A DNA stretch of 64,000 bases from Norana najaformis. Its lineage: Eukaryota > Annelida > Clitellata > Crassiclitellata > Hormogastridae. Location of the stretch: assembly GCA_964023275.1 (NCBI GenBank), contig OZ029920.1, positions 62,001 through 126,000 on the forward strand, in the 5' to 3' direction. Shown piece by piece: positions 34,224 through 45,844 of the stretch (the stretch's first letter is position 1; each line of letters begins with the position of its first letter). A program made the translations under genes and the position numbers. The notes beneath the pieces are model-generated. The model was given only the letters and a program-made list of their open reading frames with translations, was not told the DNA's origin and did no database searches.

Positions 34224-35360
34224 CTCCAAGGACTCTTCGTAGGCCTACAAGTCCTTCGTGCACCGATGGGAATCTACCTTTCCATTCGAGATGCTTATCT
34301 CAAAGTTTGCAATATTATAATGAAAAATAATCTTTATGTTATCGATAAATACAGTTTGTAAATTCATTTTCCTATACCCTCCTAGGCGCCATATAAATGA
34401 TCCCTATGAAGTTAAAATTCGTATCTATGGAAAATATAACAACATGGAAACAAGATCTACACAAACGTAGACCGAAATCGCTAATATTTAATGACCACAT
34501 GCAATAGTTTTACAGTTTAATATAAAATTGATATAATTATTTTACTTTTAATTTAAATCATTGTTTAAAAATGTCTATGGGAATAAATAAAGCATTTTTT
34601 ACTTTATATCTTTTGGATTAAAACAACAATGAATTTACAGGAACATCTAAAGGCACGTAATACACATTGAACTATTTGCCATTATCATCTGAATTTCTAT
34701 TCGTCATAGAATAGCTATAATCCATGCGAATGAAATGTCAGAACATGAAAATGTCATATGTGTAAATAAGGTCACGTCTCCCGTAAAAGTCTGAGATCTT
34801 CGTTGAGAAAAAGAAGAAAAGCTCAAAGAAGAAATACTGCCCTGATATTTGGCTATGTTTGCACACCTTTAAATCGTTTTATCCGACGTTATTTAGGAGG
34901 CTACTGGGAGTAATAATATCAATGTGCCGGTAGAAACATGAGACTTATATAAATTCGGATAAAGCGGTAAAAAAGGTGTCTAAGCATAGCACTTGCATTT
35001 CGTTCTCTTCGAAAAGATCGTTATCACAGGCCCAACCGAGTTTCAACATTAAGTATCTGAAAACGAGTAAATGTCACCTAATGTAATCCCTGACGTCAAC
35101 TAGCCAATAAATTTGAATTTAATAAAAGTCGCTTAATACTCAAAATAGGCAGTCAACTGCATGAAAGATGTTTGTAGCACAGGATGAAATAGCTGTATGT
35201 ACCAGATTTAGATGCGCACGCCCGCAATGGGCAAAACCCCTTCTCCCTTGTCCGCATTTGGGGAACCCTCCTCCCATTTGAGGACGTTGGTTGTGGATGA
35301 CAACCTAGAATAGTTGTACAGCTTTTGATACTTTTAAGCCAACCATAAAACATCATTAAA

Positions 35361-35503
35361 CTATAGGATACACTATTAACATTAGGTCTGATTCCTGAAG
35401 CCACAAATTGTCGTTAAAAACTGGATAATGCAATTGCTGTATATATATATATATATACTATTAATATTATATATATATATAATGTTAATAGTGTATCCAA
35501 TAG
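35361..35503. repeat. Inverted repeat flanking TA tracts
   Basis: The arms at 35361-35384 (CTATAGGATACACTATTAAC...) and 35480-35503 are reverse complements over 24 bp with one mismatch. The roughly 95-bp spacer contains two TA microsatellite runs, giving a strong potential cruciform. Confidence 0.85.
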
Positions 35504-35726
35504 TATATATATATATATATCTGTCCGGCCGTTGCGGTCGACCTTCCCTTAGACCACATGCGGAAAAAGCTAGCGATTGAATGAAATGAGGATTTAAATA
35601 TAAACGGAAAAAGCGATTTCAAGGTGTCTAACATTAGCGATAATATTATTAGTACTATCAAGCGCTTAGCAACATCTTGTGGACGCCAGTACCGTTGACG
35701 GCGACGTTACTTTTAATCCCACTTGC

Positions 35727-35775
35727 GACTGACTGACTGACTGACTGACTGACTGACTGACTGACTGACTGACTG
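35727..35775. repeat. GACT tetranucleotide microsatellite
   Basis: Twelve perfect GACT units inserted between the halves of an M1-like module (GACG upstream, GGCCGTTGAC downstream). Confidence 0.95.
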
Positions 35776-37264
35776 GCCGTTGACTTCTTTAAAGGTTTTG
35801 TTTATTTGCAGTTCATAATTCTTATTTTTTTGCCCTGAATTTAGTTCATTCGCCATGATGTTTCTAATGGATTTTTTGATGTTCTTTGAACATCGACTGG
35901 AATCGGATTAATGAATATAATATTATAAAGTTGGAAGAAGCGCTGCAAAGGTAAAGCTGTCTAAAACAGCGTTTTAGTGGCATCCGAATTTTAACGACTA
36001 CCAGGTCAATTAACATCAGCTTTGTCTCAACACTGCTTCTTTTTAAATAACATATGTAGTCTATAAGGTAAAGTCGACGTTAACGGCCCTGGTAACCACA
36101 AAAGAAAATTAATTTTAACTGTAAACGTTTTTCTATAACAACTTTATGTCCTCGACCATGCTCAAATTTCAGTGAATTTATCGTGTGAGGTCTTTCACCA
36201 CCGCTGCAGTTTGAATGAGTGCCACGCAATTCAAGGTCCCTGTGTACTGACAGTGCTAGCCGGAGATTCAAATCTCTGAATTTAGCCACTGTCTGTATTC
36301 CAACCAGAATCCTGAAGCTGAGAGGCCCTGTGGCGTACGAAGTCGTTTAACTCAGAAGACTAACGATTATTATGTAATATTCCGTTTGGACACCTTTAAA
36401 TCGCTCTTCCCGATTTATATACTACTCATATTCCGGTGCGATCAAAATGTTTCCAATTGACGTCAGCGGCCTTTGATACCATAAGATGTCATTAAACAAT
36501 CGAAACTGTTACTTTGTAAGATTCCTTTTCTCTCGCAACTGTTTACGATCGACGTGAGCGAATATGGAAACCAGAAGTCGTTAAACGCTCGATTCTATTA
36601 ATAATAATTAGGTTGCTCTTTGACACCTTAAAATCACTTTTACTCAAAGTTATATATAAAATCTCGCCCTCCTGCAAACAAAAATTGGCTTTGGATAATG
36701 GTTAAGGTGCCTCTGTGGGTAAGAATTCCGCTTACCGATAGCGGCTAAATTTAAGATATTTCAATTTCGGACTAGCACGGTCCGTACACGTGGACCTAAA
36801 TGGTGTGGCGCCCATTCGAATGGGCAGTGGTGGTGATGGATCTCATCCCATTAATTCAATAAGAAATGAATGGAGTCAATGCCATGAGGTCGTTCTAGAA
36901 AACGTCTACATTTACATTTATCTTGTGGCTACCAAGGCCACTGACGTCGACTTTATCTAATATAGACCTTGGTTTTGTGAAACTCCCAGGAATTAGGTAG
37001 GATAGGCAGTTTCTGTTACTTTTTAACGACGCTGTGTCATAACGAAGATGATTTGTGTTGCCCTCCTTCTTTATCCAGACTTCGAACTGGCACCACCAGA
37101 CTTACGGCAATGGAAGAGTTCGTATGCGATCGAATGAAAGTTAGTCGTAGTTTCCATTGTCTAACGGCATAGGAATCAGGGTAGAATCTGTGGAAGAGAA
37201 GTGTTTTCAGTGTTTTTGAGTGGAAGACCAGCGCAGAGATTGCAAGGGATGAAGTGATGATTAG

Positions 37265-37400
37265 TTCGTTCATTCATTGATTTATTCATTGAAAACACAG
37301 CATCAGTTCAGGTAATATACCCAGATGGATCTGAAAATTGTCTTAAATTTATTCTGGTGGGAGTTTATTCCAGAGGGGTGGAGCAGCTATGACTGTTATC
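37265..37400 (-). pseudogene. 3' end fragment of a CR1/L2-like LINE
   Basis: On the minus strand 37340-37392 reads AAPPLWNKLPPE with later stops, matching the conserved C-terminal 'A..LWN.LP' block of CR1/L2-type reverse transcriptase ORFs. It is followed by an AATGAATAA-type short repeat tail near 37265-37300. Probably the distal end of the LINE whose 5' part lies at 38039-38900. Confidence 0.5.
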
Positions 37401-37431
37401 AGTTATTATTATCAATTATCAGTATCTCGTT

Positions 37432-38038
37432 AACCATCGGACGCATAACCTATAAAAATCACATATTGGCTCACCTGGGGTGAATTTTTCACACCACACT
37501 ACTTGAGGCGTCTGACATAAAATTACACCATGTTCAGTGAACAGTGGTAATTGTACCAAGTTCAACATAAAATTGAAAAACTTAGAAATCTAAATAATGT
37601 AAACTGTCAACAAAATCATCGAGGTTACAGTCGTCGTCAGACGAAACATCACCAGTGACAAGGCTTCCATCAGCGTCGCTCGGTAAATCGTTATCTGTAT
37701 CACTGTCCTCGCGACCATCATCGATTTTATCTAGCTCTGATACATCGTTACTGTCATCACAGTCTACATTATCATTATCGTCGTCATAATTTTCAAGCCA
37801 TTATGATATTATTTTACTAGTATTAGCTGCAGATAACCTTCGAGCCATCTTATATGCTAATTATTGAAAAAATGTCCAAGGTGTGACGTCAGTTTCTTAG
37901 TCACTTATTTATGTATCAAAGATAAGTAAGGCAAAAATATGAAATCAAGCAAAATAATCTAGGAACAGATACTGTATACCAAAGCTGTAAAACACTGCAT
38001 CACAAATACTGACAGTGGGGTAAAAAATTCACTCCAGG
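37432..38038 (-). mobile_element. Small inverted-repeat element, possibly piggyBac-like
   Basis: 24-bp imperfect inverted repeats at 37474-37497 (CCTGGGGTGAATTTTTCAC...) and 38015-38038 flank an AT-rich body that encodes an acidic broken ORF. A TTAA occurs at the left outer side (about 37430) and TTAG at the right junction, which would fit a decayed TTAA target. The class assignment is inference; the right end coincides with the break in the LINE. Confidence 0.4.
37582..37848 (-). pseudogene. Acidic transposase N-terminus remnant
   Basis: From an ATG at 37848 the frame begins MARRLSAANTSKIIS, then an in-frame TAA, then about 70 codons very rich in Asp (DDD, SDDD) ending SLHYLDF and a stop. 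Basic start plus acidic Asp/Ser tail resembles the N-terminus of piggyBac-family transposases. No catalytic domain follows, so at most a deletion derivative. Alternative: an unrelated acidic peptide. Confidence 0.4.
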
Positions 38039-38900
38039 TTAGCCTCTAAAGATTAAAGCCTCAAAAAGAGCTTGAAATTCATGAAAGAAATCCGTTAAAG
38101 AAAGTGTTGGAGGACGATACATATTTAAGAGTGTAACATGCGTGTTGCCCGAGTTTAGAGTGCCAATAAGAGCTTCAAAAGACGTTGGAGAAGGTATAGG
38201 GAGGAGGGATCTGTACAGAGGTAAGAAGGATTTGTAAAGAAAAGCTAATCCACCGCCACTACTACTCGGTCGTGGTTCTTGTAGCAGTGAAAATGAAGGG
38301 GGAGTTATGTCTAAAAGGAAGGACTGAGTGTCATCAGGACGTAACCAAGTTTCATTTAGTGTCATAATATGAATTTGTTGCTCAATGAGAAAATTTGTCA
38401 AAGAAGGGGCTTTAGAACGGATAGAGGCAATGTTCAGATGGCAAAAGTTTAAGGTTTTTAGGAGCGATGGGCCAGGGTTCAACTCAATATCACCAGCAAG
38501 AAGTAGGAGAATAAGAATATGCACTTGTATACCATTGCATTTGTTCGGTGATAAACGCTACTTTTTGCTATGCAAGACAGTCCAGTCTCGGAAGAGAATC
38601 AGTTTGGCAGTGAACAACAATCGAGAAGAGGGAACGCAATAGAAGGAAAAAGCATCATTAGGATGTTTGAAAAATTGATGAGAATAGCAAAAGACCGGTG
38701 GTTGACTAACAAGAGGTACAGAGACAATGCATAGCCGGCAGGCAAGAACAGTTAATGACATAAGGTATAGCATAGACCTTGGGAAGATTGCCAATGGGAC
38801 CATTATTGACAACAGAAACCCTATTTAAATAAAGCGAAAACACCACAGTGAGCTTTTGACAAAGACGGCGTGTATTGAGGAGAGAGTAAGGACTTCAGCT
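38039..38900 (-). pseudogene. 5' part of a CR1/L2-like LINE with a 2A-like motif
   Basis: On the minus strand, 38524 to 38039 encodes a short hydrophobic run, then GDIELNPGP, then an APE-type endonuclease N-terminus: HLNIASIRSK, the catalytic-Glu block LNETWL and a later GGGLAFLY. D(V/I)ExNPGP is the 2A ribosome-skipping signature known from picornaviruses and from some CR1/L2/Crack LINEs of invertebrates. The open frame has no in-frame ATG before the motif; a stop lies 20 codons before DIEL. An 84-codon stretch in another frame at 38558-38812 may be the preceding part, implying a frameshift. The copy breaks at 38039, before the rest of the endonuclease and the reverse transcriptase, so it is dead. 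Upper limit uncertain. Confidence 0.8.
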
Positions 38901-40368
38901 AGTGGGCGACTCACTAGCACAAGAAAACCTAACAGATTGCCAGCCTTGCTAGTATGGTCATAAAATTATGAATTACAGCCTTAGAGAATGGAGGCAGACT
39001 CACTGGGTGAATCCGTTAATCTAAAGCGTCAGCCATGTAAATGAACGTTATGGCCAAAGTGAACAAATCTGCATAAAATTGAAAAACAAAACTTATCTGT
39101 TGGTGTGCAAACCTGTGAGGTAAGCAGACGTAAAAAATTAAAACGTAAATTTGATTATTTATATATTTAAAACGATGAATTTGCGTAAAAAAGACGAGAA
39201 AATTTAAAAACACTTCCTGTCGGCCGTCTCCGTGACGCAAATATTACCGACTAGAGTAATGATAGATTCTCAATCGCGCCATTTTATGATTTTAAATTCA
39301 GAATTTGAACTGAGAATAACGGTAATTTAATAGGAATTCATAAATTTAAATGTAGAAAAGCCATAAAGTGGTCCGATTCAGGAATCAACCATAACTAACC
39401 AACTTGTCTATTTGTTAGTCTCTCTCTCGCTCTGTCTCTCTGTGTGTGTCTGTCTGTCTCTCTCTCTGTTTCAGTATCTGTCCCTCTAACTGGCTATAAA
39501 ATGTCAGATATGCCGAAGTAGTCTTAGACTTTATTTTTAATTCGCGGTTCTTCATTTCTTGTGAAACAAAAGTTTTGCAATTTTTATTTAATTCTTCCGT
39601 TTTATTGATTGTCTGCAATACGTTTCCGAAGCGACGTTTATTATTTCTCCTAATTAATTGTTCGAAAACCACTTTTCCCATTATTTAACGACATCTTGTG
39701 GTTCCCAGGGCCGTTGACGTCGACGTCTACTACATAAGCACCGTAATATGGACGAAATAATATGACTTATATATAGTTTGAAGAATACTAATTTAAAGGT
39801 GTCTAAGTTAAACATAAGATTATAAACAGAATCCAGCAGAATCCAGCAGAATCGAGCGTTTAACGACTTATGGCTGCAGGGGCCGTTGATATCGACGTTC
39901 CTTAATGTTTCTTGTCTAATCAGACACACCTGATTGAGAAAACGAGGCATCCTTTACCCAGGAAATCACATTAGAGTTACTTTAAACGTTGCCTAATATC
40001 ATTAGTATTCGTTTATTAGTTTCTAGCACTTCTTACGGCTGCCGGGACCGTTGACGTCGAACCTGCTTAACCTTACTAGAACCGTCTTTTCTATAAACTT
40101 AATTCATGTAAAGCATTGATTTACAAGAGTGCCCGTATCCGCTAACGATTTGATGTAAGATAAGTTGCGGAAGACGTCTGTCGGCGCTATATGATATATC
40201 TAGACGTACTACGGATGTTAGTTTATGCTAGACACCTTTAAATCGTATTCAGGAAAATTATATATTTTCGAGCCATCGCTATTAAAGCGCTTTATTTGTC
40301 CAATGTTTAACTACATCTTATGGCTACAGTGGCCGTTGACGTCTTTAAAATTCTTATTTATGTAAAGT
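38901..40368. repeat. Repeat mosaic with P palindrome
   Basis: No gene. Contains module P (39256-39395), a TCTC/TCTG-rich run (about 39417-39485), a segment of about 200 bp shared with 18840-19060, M1 copies at about 39683-39725, 39855-39900 and 40303-40345, and M2 copies near 39790 and 40230. Confidence 0.55.
39256..39395. repeat. Palindromic module P
   Basis: 140 bp, GTAATGATAGATTC at the left and GGAATCAACCATAAC at the right, followed by a TCTC-rich microsatellite exactly as at 18482-18775. Confidence 0.65.
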
Positions 40369-40379
40369 TTATTGTTCAT

Positions 40380-40670
40380 TGGGGCGGATCGGTGGCCGAT
40401 TGGTAACACGCTGGCACGAAGAGCGGAAGGAAGCGGGATCGAATCCCGCTTGCCCCATAAAGGTCGACTCAGCCGCTACTCGCCAGAGGGCAGTAGTAAA
40501 ATGAGTAGCAGTTTCACTGCGTAGATAACCTTGGGTTCGGCGGGTAAGACTTGCCATCTACCGCCGATGTATGGTCACTAGTGGCCACCTAAGGACTGAT
40601 GGCATTGAAACCGGAGATCAGTACCGGCACCTACGGGCGTTGAACCCATGGTGGAATCTATCTATCTATC
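40380..40670 (+). mobile_element. tRNA-derived SINE with perfect target duplication
   Basis: The head at 40381-40457 folds like a tRNA: GGGGCGG pairs with the CTTGCCCC end (with G-U pairs), and GCGGG/CCCGC form a T-stem. The A box TGGCCGATTGG and B box GGATCGAATCC are close to polymerase III consensus. A tRNA-unrelated body follows, then a TCTA tail at about 40658-40670. Flanks carry a perfect 11-bp duplication TTATTGTTCAT (40369-40379 and 40671-40681). It is inserted in an M1-associated repeat. Transcription by RNA polymerase III and mobilisation by a LINE are family knowledge. Confidence 0.88.
40381..40457 (+). ncRNA. tRNA-like head of the SINE
   Basis: 77 nt with paired acceptor and T stems and both internal promoter boxes. 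It continues directly into the SINE body, so not called an independent tRNA gene; anticodon arm not clearly assignable. Confidence 0.6.
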
Positions 40671-40855
40671 TTATTGTTCATAAGTTTCTGTTATTGTTTT
40701 TAGTTCGTTTGTCTTGGTATTTTCAGTTCGTATTTTCTTGGTTTTCTGATGGTCCTTGTGGCGTCTGGGTATTCTCTGAAGACCAGAGGCAGATGATGGG
40801 ATTCTTCTGTCTTGCTGATGGTCTCTGGCATTGACTTCTTTACTGTACAGTTTTT

Positions 40856-40858
<3 letters not shown>

Positions 40859-40924
<66 letters not shown>

Positions 40925-40942
40925 ATATATATATATATATAT
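40859..40942. repeat. CA then TA microsatellite
   Basis: About 27 CA units (40859-40912) followed directly by a TA run with one AA interruption. Confidence 0.95.
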
Positions 40943-43699
40943 ACCTTGCCCCGTGTTAAAGTCAGGAGGTTGACGATGCCAGTTAGACACTGTCAAGCAT
41001 CATTTTAAAAGGACAAGGATTGTTGCTGACTGTTATATAACGGATACTCTCTACGACCAACTGCTTAAGAACGTCGTCCTCCATAAACCTGGTGGCTTAA
41101 GGATGTCCGATCGCTGCATCTTCCACCATCTGCGAGGGACTGATTGGCTTTGGGTTTGTGTGTTGCGAGCCTCGTCGTCTTTCGTCGCTTCTTTTCTTCC
41201 AAGCTCCCAGATCCATGAACTCCGAACTCTGCTATGATCTGCGGTTGTGAATCCGTTGATTGAGCTCTGATCGAAACCGAACTAATATCTGGCTCTGTTT
41301 ACATGCCTTTAGGTCGCTTTATCCGACGTTATTTATTGCTATTCGTAACAGGGTCCAACCTCTAGTTAATGTTTCTCTCGTTGGATGAGTTGTAAGGTCA
41401 GGTGAGGTCGTCGCCGACTCTTGCAGCTACAATAGGTTTTCAATTAAAGACTGAATTTCATAGAGTATTAATTTTAATTAGGCCGAGTTTTAAAACCTTT
41501 AAATTCTTTTATCCAATTTCACATATATTTCTCATTATTGTTCAACTGACCTGTGATGCCGGTCGATGACGACGGTCCTCTGGCAACCGTGAGATGTCTT
41601 TAAACACTCGATGTTACTGATCGCATTAGACTCTGTTAGACAACTTTGAATCGTTTTTCAGACCTTTTATATTCCTCATTTACTTAGTTAATAATGGCTT
41701 ATATACTCGGATGGTGTTGGAAATCAATGGAATGTTTGAGATGAAGTTCAGGAAGAAGAACATGTAAGGGAGAGGGACATGGGGACAAAATGCAGACATG
41801 TCACTGAATTCCAGCATAACATTGTTTAAATGCGTTGGTTAATGAAGAACAAAACCAAATCATACTTGCAGTAACACCTACTTAACACAAACATAACCAA
41901 ATCAATGTGAGAATTATATAATAGTTCCAATGTATAACGACATCTTACAGAGGCCGTTGACGTCATCCTCCTCCTTTATCCAGGCTAGGGACTGGCACTA
42001 CCCAACTAAAGACAATGGCGGAGTTTTAACATCGCGTAGGATTGCGATAATTTATATAGGTTGAAGAACGCTACTTTAAGGTGTCTTAGCACTGTTCTAC
42101 CATTGATTGTCACATGTAAATGGTAAATAATTATGTTTTTCCGAAAAAGTGTAATCCAACATTTAGCCCCGAAATAAGACCGCACTTGTTTCGACTGTGA
42201 CTAAAGAGCGTACTTATTAGCCTTTGAAATCCATGCGTTATTTTGGTCAAGACTGTTAGTCTCCGAGGATGCGCACAGCTAGACAATATATTATTAATCG
42301 CAAGTTTGTCATTTTATTATTCCGTGTTCGACGACATTTTGTCAACCTTACATTAACCGAATCTCTCGTTTTTTTGACTCAATCCACCGATTACAAGTTT
42401 CCATCGTTTAACGACATCCTTTGTCTGCCACGGCCGTTGACGTCGACCTTACCCAAACAAAGTTATATCCCGAAAGGTTTGAATGACGATTCGCACACAG
42501 TTCAGTCGTTATCGTCATCATATGATTACAATGATCGTTGACGACATTTCAGAGAATACATCTAGTATTTAAAGTATTTGTTAAACAGTGTCCGTATTAT
42601 TTTAGAAAATGTCATAATTTCTTTTATAAAACAATTAGAAATAACTTTTTTTTTAAATTTACCATCATACATTGAGTGATGATTGTATGTCATTTAATAA
42701 TATGTAACGTCAGACGGACGCCTTATAAATGTATCTTTCGTAGATGCCTAGGAAAGGTTTAATAATTTCAAAGCTGTCCCGCCACTACCATACTCGGTTT
42801 TAGATTTAGATAAAAATTAATGTACACGGTTTACTATAGCGACCTATGACCTCGATCCTGTCAGTTTTCGACGAATTGATCGGGCGAGATCATTGGTGAT
42901 CATTGATCATCGAGATCATTGATCATTGGTCCGTTAAAGGAGGAAGAAAAGTTAATCGTCTTCGTTTTGACCCAGCGTCGTTGAACAGAAATCATCGACC
43001 TTAAACGAGCCTAAGGGACGCTTTGACTTGGGCAATGAATGCGGTTTTAAAATCTTACGTTACTTCACATCCTTCCACGTGTAACCTTTGGTTCAATGAT
43101 ATCGACTGTTGAGCGACATCTTGTGGCTACCAAGGCCGCTGACGTCGACCTAACTCGCCCGATATTGTGATCATTGTTATTTTGTAGCTGTGTACATTGT
43201 CTAGAGACATCTTATGACTGCCATGGGCCGTTCTCGTCGTCATTACCTGACCCTGTATTGCATTTCAACGACTTGACGATCGAACGCATAAAAATGTATT
43301 CACACATTGTATTTATAGACAATATATTAATTATTCTATACGATATCTACATATATTACTTTTAAAATCTTACCATTAGGTAATTTCTTGATAATACTGA
43401 AAGCTTCAAGAAAAACATCTCGAATGGAAAGAAAGATTTTTGATGGTAAAATCTATCTCATTTAGTGGAATCTTTCTTTAAATATTTGATATTTTGTGTT
43501 TTTACATGAAAATTGAGGATAATTCAAAATATGCTTCATGAATACTGATTTAGTCGAGTGAACGCTTGTCTTTATATAGCGTTGGTTACCATTGTTAAAG
43601 GTGTCTAAGGATAACACTGCATTATTCATTGTTTAACGACGTTTGGTGGCTGCGGGGATCGTATTGTACTTTTCAGAGGAAGAAGTAACTGAGGGGTCA

Positions 43700-43950
43700 T
43701 CCATACAGGACATCCGCAAAGAGGAGAAACGGAGTGTTCACCCATATGCGGACAACGAAAGGTGGTTTATGTTCATTGCGGACGTCCGCATCTTACGTTG
43801 GTTCTTGGATATCTAAATACATCCTGTATCTTAAACACTCACTTCAGTCACACAGCAGACATCCGTATTTCGTTGTTCTCGCTAGAGTCCCTCCGCTGTA
43901 CGCTGGTGTATAAATACTCCATCCCATAGCACACTTAACTCTTTAAACTC
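43700..43950 (+). promoter_or_regulatory. Possible promoter: GCGGAC half-sites plus TATA box
   Basis: Four related sites occur within 160 bp: GGACATCCGCA (43708-43718), TGCGGAC (43747-43753), the perfect 14-bp palindrome TGCGGACGTCCGCA (43777-43790) and GACATCCGTA (43858-43867). TATAAATA follows at 43909-43916. No open gene follows within 300 bp, so it may be a relic or a chance cluster. Confidence 0.3.
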
Positions 43951-44286
43951 AGCAGCATTTGCTAGGTCTTAGTGCTTCCATGAGTGGCTTTGCGGGTGGG
44001 GGTGATTGCAAATGAGCAGAAGGGGAGAGAGGCACCAAAAGTAACTCACTTTGCTTACCTCCTTTATGGACTATCCTCAAACGCAAACAGTCAAAGTAGC
44101 TTCCCTTTTTAGTAACGTGATGTGGTGGGCAGGGCCTTTGACATCGAACTTATCGCGTTTAGAGACGAACTGGTGATTGTTGAAGTAGTTTCCCTTGTTT
44201 AACAACATATTATGGCCGTCAGGGTCGTTGACGTCGACCGTATATAATTTTACAACATTTCAGCATAGCACTTTAATTTAGCGATA

Positions 44287-44403
44287 TAGTAGTAGTTCCT
44301 CAGTTTAACGACAGCTTATGGCATCAAAGGCCGTTGACGTCGCCCTCCTCCATTATCCAGGCTTGGGACAGGCCCTACCCCCGAACAAGGCAGTATCGGA
44401 GTT
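44287..44403 (+). repeat. Dispersed repeat module M1b
   Basis: A clear full-length example: AGTAGTTCC, GTTTAACGACAGCTTATGG, GGCCGTTGACGTCGCCC, CTCCTCC, TTGGGACAGG and a CGGAGTT end. Confidence 0.8.
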
Positions 44404-45844
44404 TCAGTGAGAGATTTAACCGCATGTTGGAATATATAAAGTTGGAGACAGCGACATAAAGGTTTTGAACAGGAGTCAAATACTAATTAGTGGCATCGAA
44501 TGTTTATTCTACATCTGACTTCTCTCTTGTCACAAATGGTCATGATAGAAACAATTGAACAAAATGAGTTATATAGAACTTCTAGAAAGTGATTTACAGG
44601 TGTTTAAGCGTATCCTAATAATATAATCGAAAGTATAAAATGTCTTACGGCTGCCAGGGCTGTTGATATCTACGTTACTTTACGTTTTTAGTCTAACCGA
44701 TGCTGACCGTAGCTTAGGTTCTTCTTCTCGAAAAGACGATTCCTCCCAATATACGATTATTGTAAAGTATTTTGTGTTTAACGACGCTCAGTCATAACGA
44801 AGATGACATTTTTTGCCTTCCTCCTTCATCCAGGCTTCGGACTGGCACCAACCGACTACAGAGAGTGGACGAATTTGCAGCCGATTGAATAAAAATGTGC
44901 GATTAATAGTAGTTTTGCATTGCTTAACGACATCTTGTGGCTGCCTGGGCCGTTGAAGTCGCTCTTACATTGCAAATCGTTGAAGAGCTTATGATTCATT
45001 TGCACACACACACGCACTATATATATATATATGTATATGTATATATACATACATACATATACATATATACATCATAGCCCCACCACACGGGAGAGGCGTA
45101 CAGCATCCTGGCCAGTGATGTGGCTCGGACAATGTCGTAGAGCCGAGGGCCAGTGAGGCCATGTGCTACAAGAATTCGTATGGCATACAAAGACTGTGAA
45201 TCCGATGAATATGAGAATCAAAATTTAACATACTCGATAGAGTAACACACAAAATTGTCATCTCTGCTACCCTGGTTAAACCAGCAATAACATTAGGGAA
45301 AATTATTTGCTGATTTCTCATTCTTGGCCGGTGAATTATCATTTCGCATGTTTCTCTTATGGTTGCGGTTTACGTTACACGTATCAGCTAAACCAGACTT
45401 ATATAGCGCCGAAGAGAGCGAATTAAAGGTGTTGATCAATTTTTTAAATGAATCTCACGTCGACTTTACATTGCCCTACACGAATATTTATTTTCATTAA
45501 AGTCGAGTCAATATTAAAGCTTTATTAGATTTTATCAACTGAACCGGTGTAACTGCTGACTTAGAAAAACGATTTTTTTCGGTCTTTATATAATTGATTT
45601 ATACATCATTTGCAGCTTAATTAATATCTCCGGCATTTCAGGCGACGTTGATTTCTGGAACTTACGATTTACGAATACCTTTTGGTCGAACGTCTCCTCG
45701 CTCTTGTCTCTTGTGGCAACCGGATTTTCTACGGTGCCGAATGAAAACCCAGCCACGTTTAATTGGCCACATGTGGCTGACACAGACCACAGCTGTTGAC
45801 AAGCTATTGGCGCAATGGGGGCTCAACGGTCGTGGCTGTTAGAG

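Larger units (their letters stand above)
34224..37264. repeat. AT-rich repeat mosaic
   Basis: No gene. 34224-34860 shows nothing recognisable. Further on are M2 copies near 34866, 34965, 35610, 36390 and 36620, an inverted repeat around TA runs (35361-35503), a GACT microsatellite (35727-35775), M1 copies near 36064, 36460 and 36545 (minus), GGACTAGCACGGTCC-family members at about 36115-36260 (minus) and 36770-36915 (plus), and a variant M1b at about 37012-37121. Confidence 0.55.
40943..45844. repeat. Repeat mosaic, no gene
   Basis: Contains M2 copies near 41305, 41500, 41640, 42070, 43595 and 44590, M1b at 41921-42025 and 44287-44403, an M1b-like unit at about 44764-44875, M1 copies near 42407, 43110, 44200 and 44920, and a TA/CA run near 45005-45070. 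42600-42780 shows nothing. 41000-41280 is unrelated, unrecognised sequence. A promoter-like segment lies at 43700-43950. Confidence 0.55.

Noticed and set aside
34136-34361. Two ORFs across the N run
   Set aside because: They cross an assembly gap and a CA repeat.
37876-37890. TGACGTCA-type CRE sites, here and inside many M1 modules
   Set aside because: The match is a by-product of the repeat sequence; nothing shows regulatory use.
40381-40457. Functional tRNA gene
   Set aside because: The tRNA-like part runs directly into a SINE body with a simple-repeat tail and target duplication, and has no clear anticodon arm.
43980-44020. ATGAGTGGC after the TATA box, resembling a histone H2A start
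   Set aside because: Only the first three codons match; a stop follows after eleven codons and no histone-fold sequence is present in any frame.
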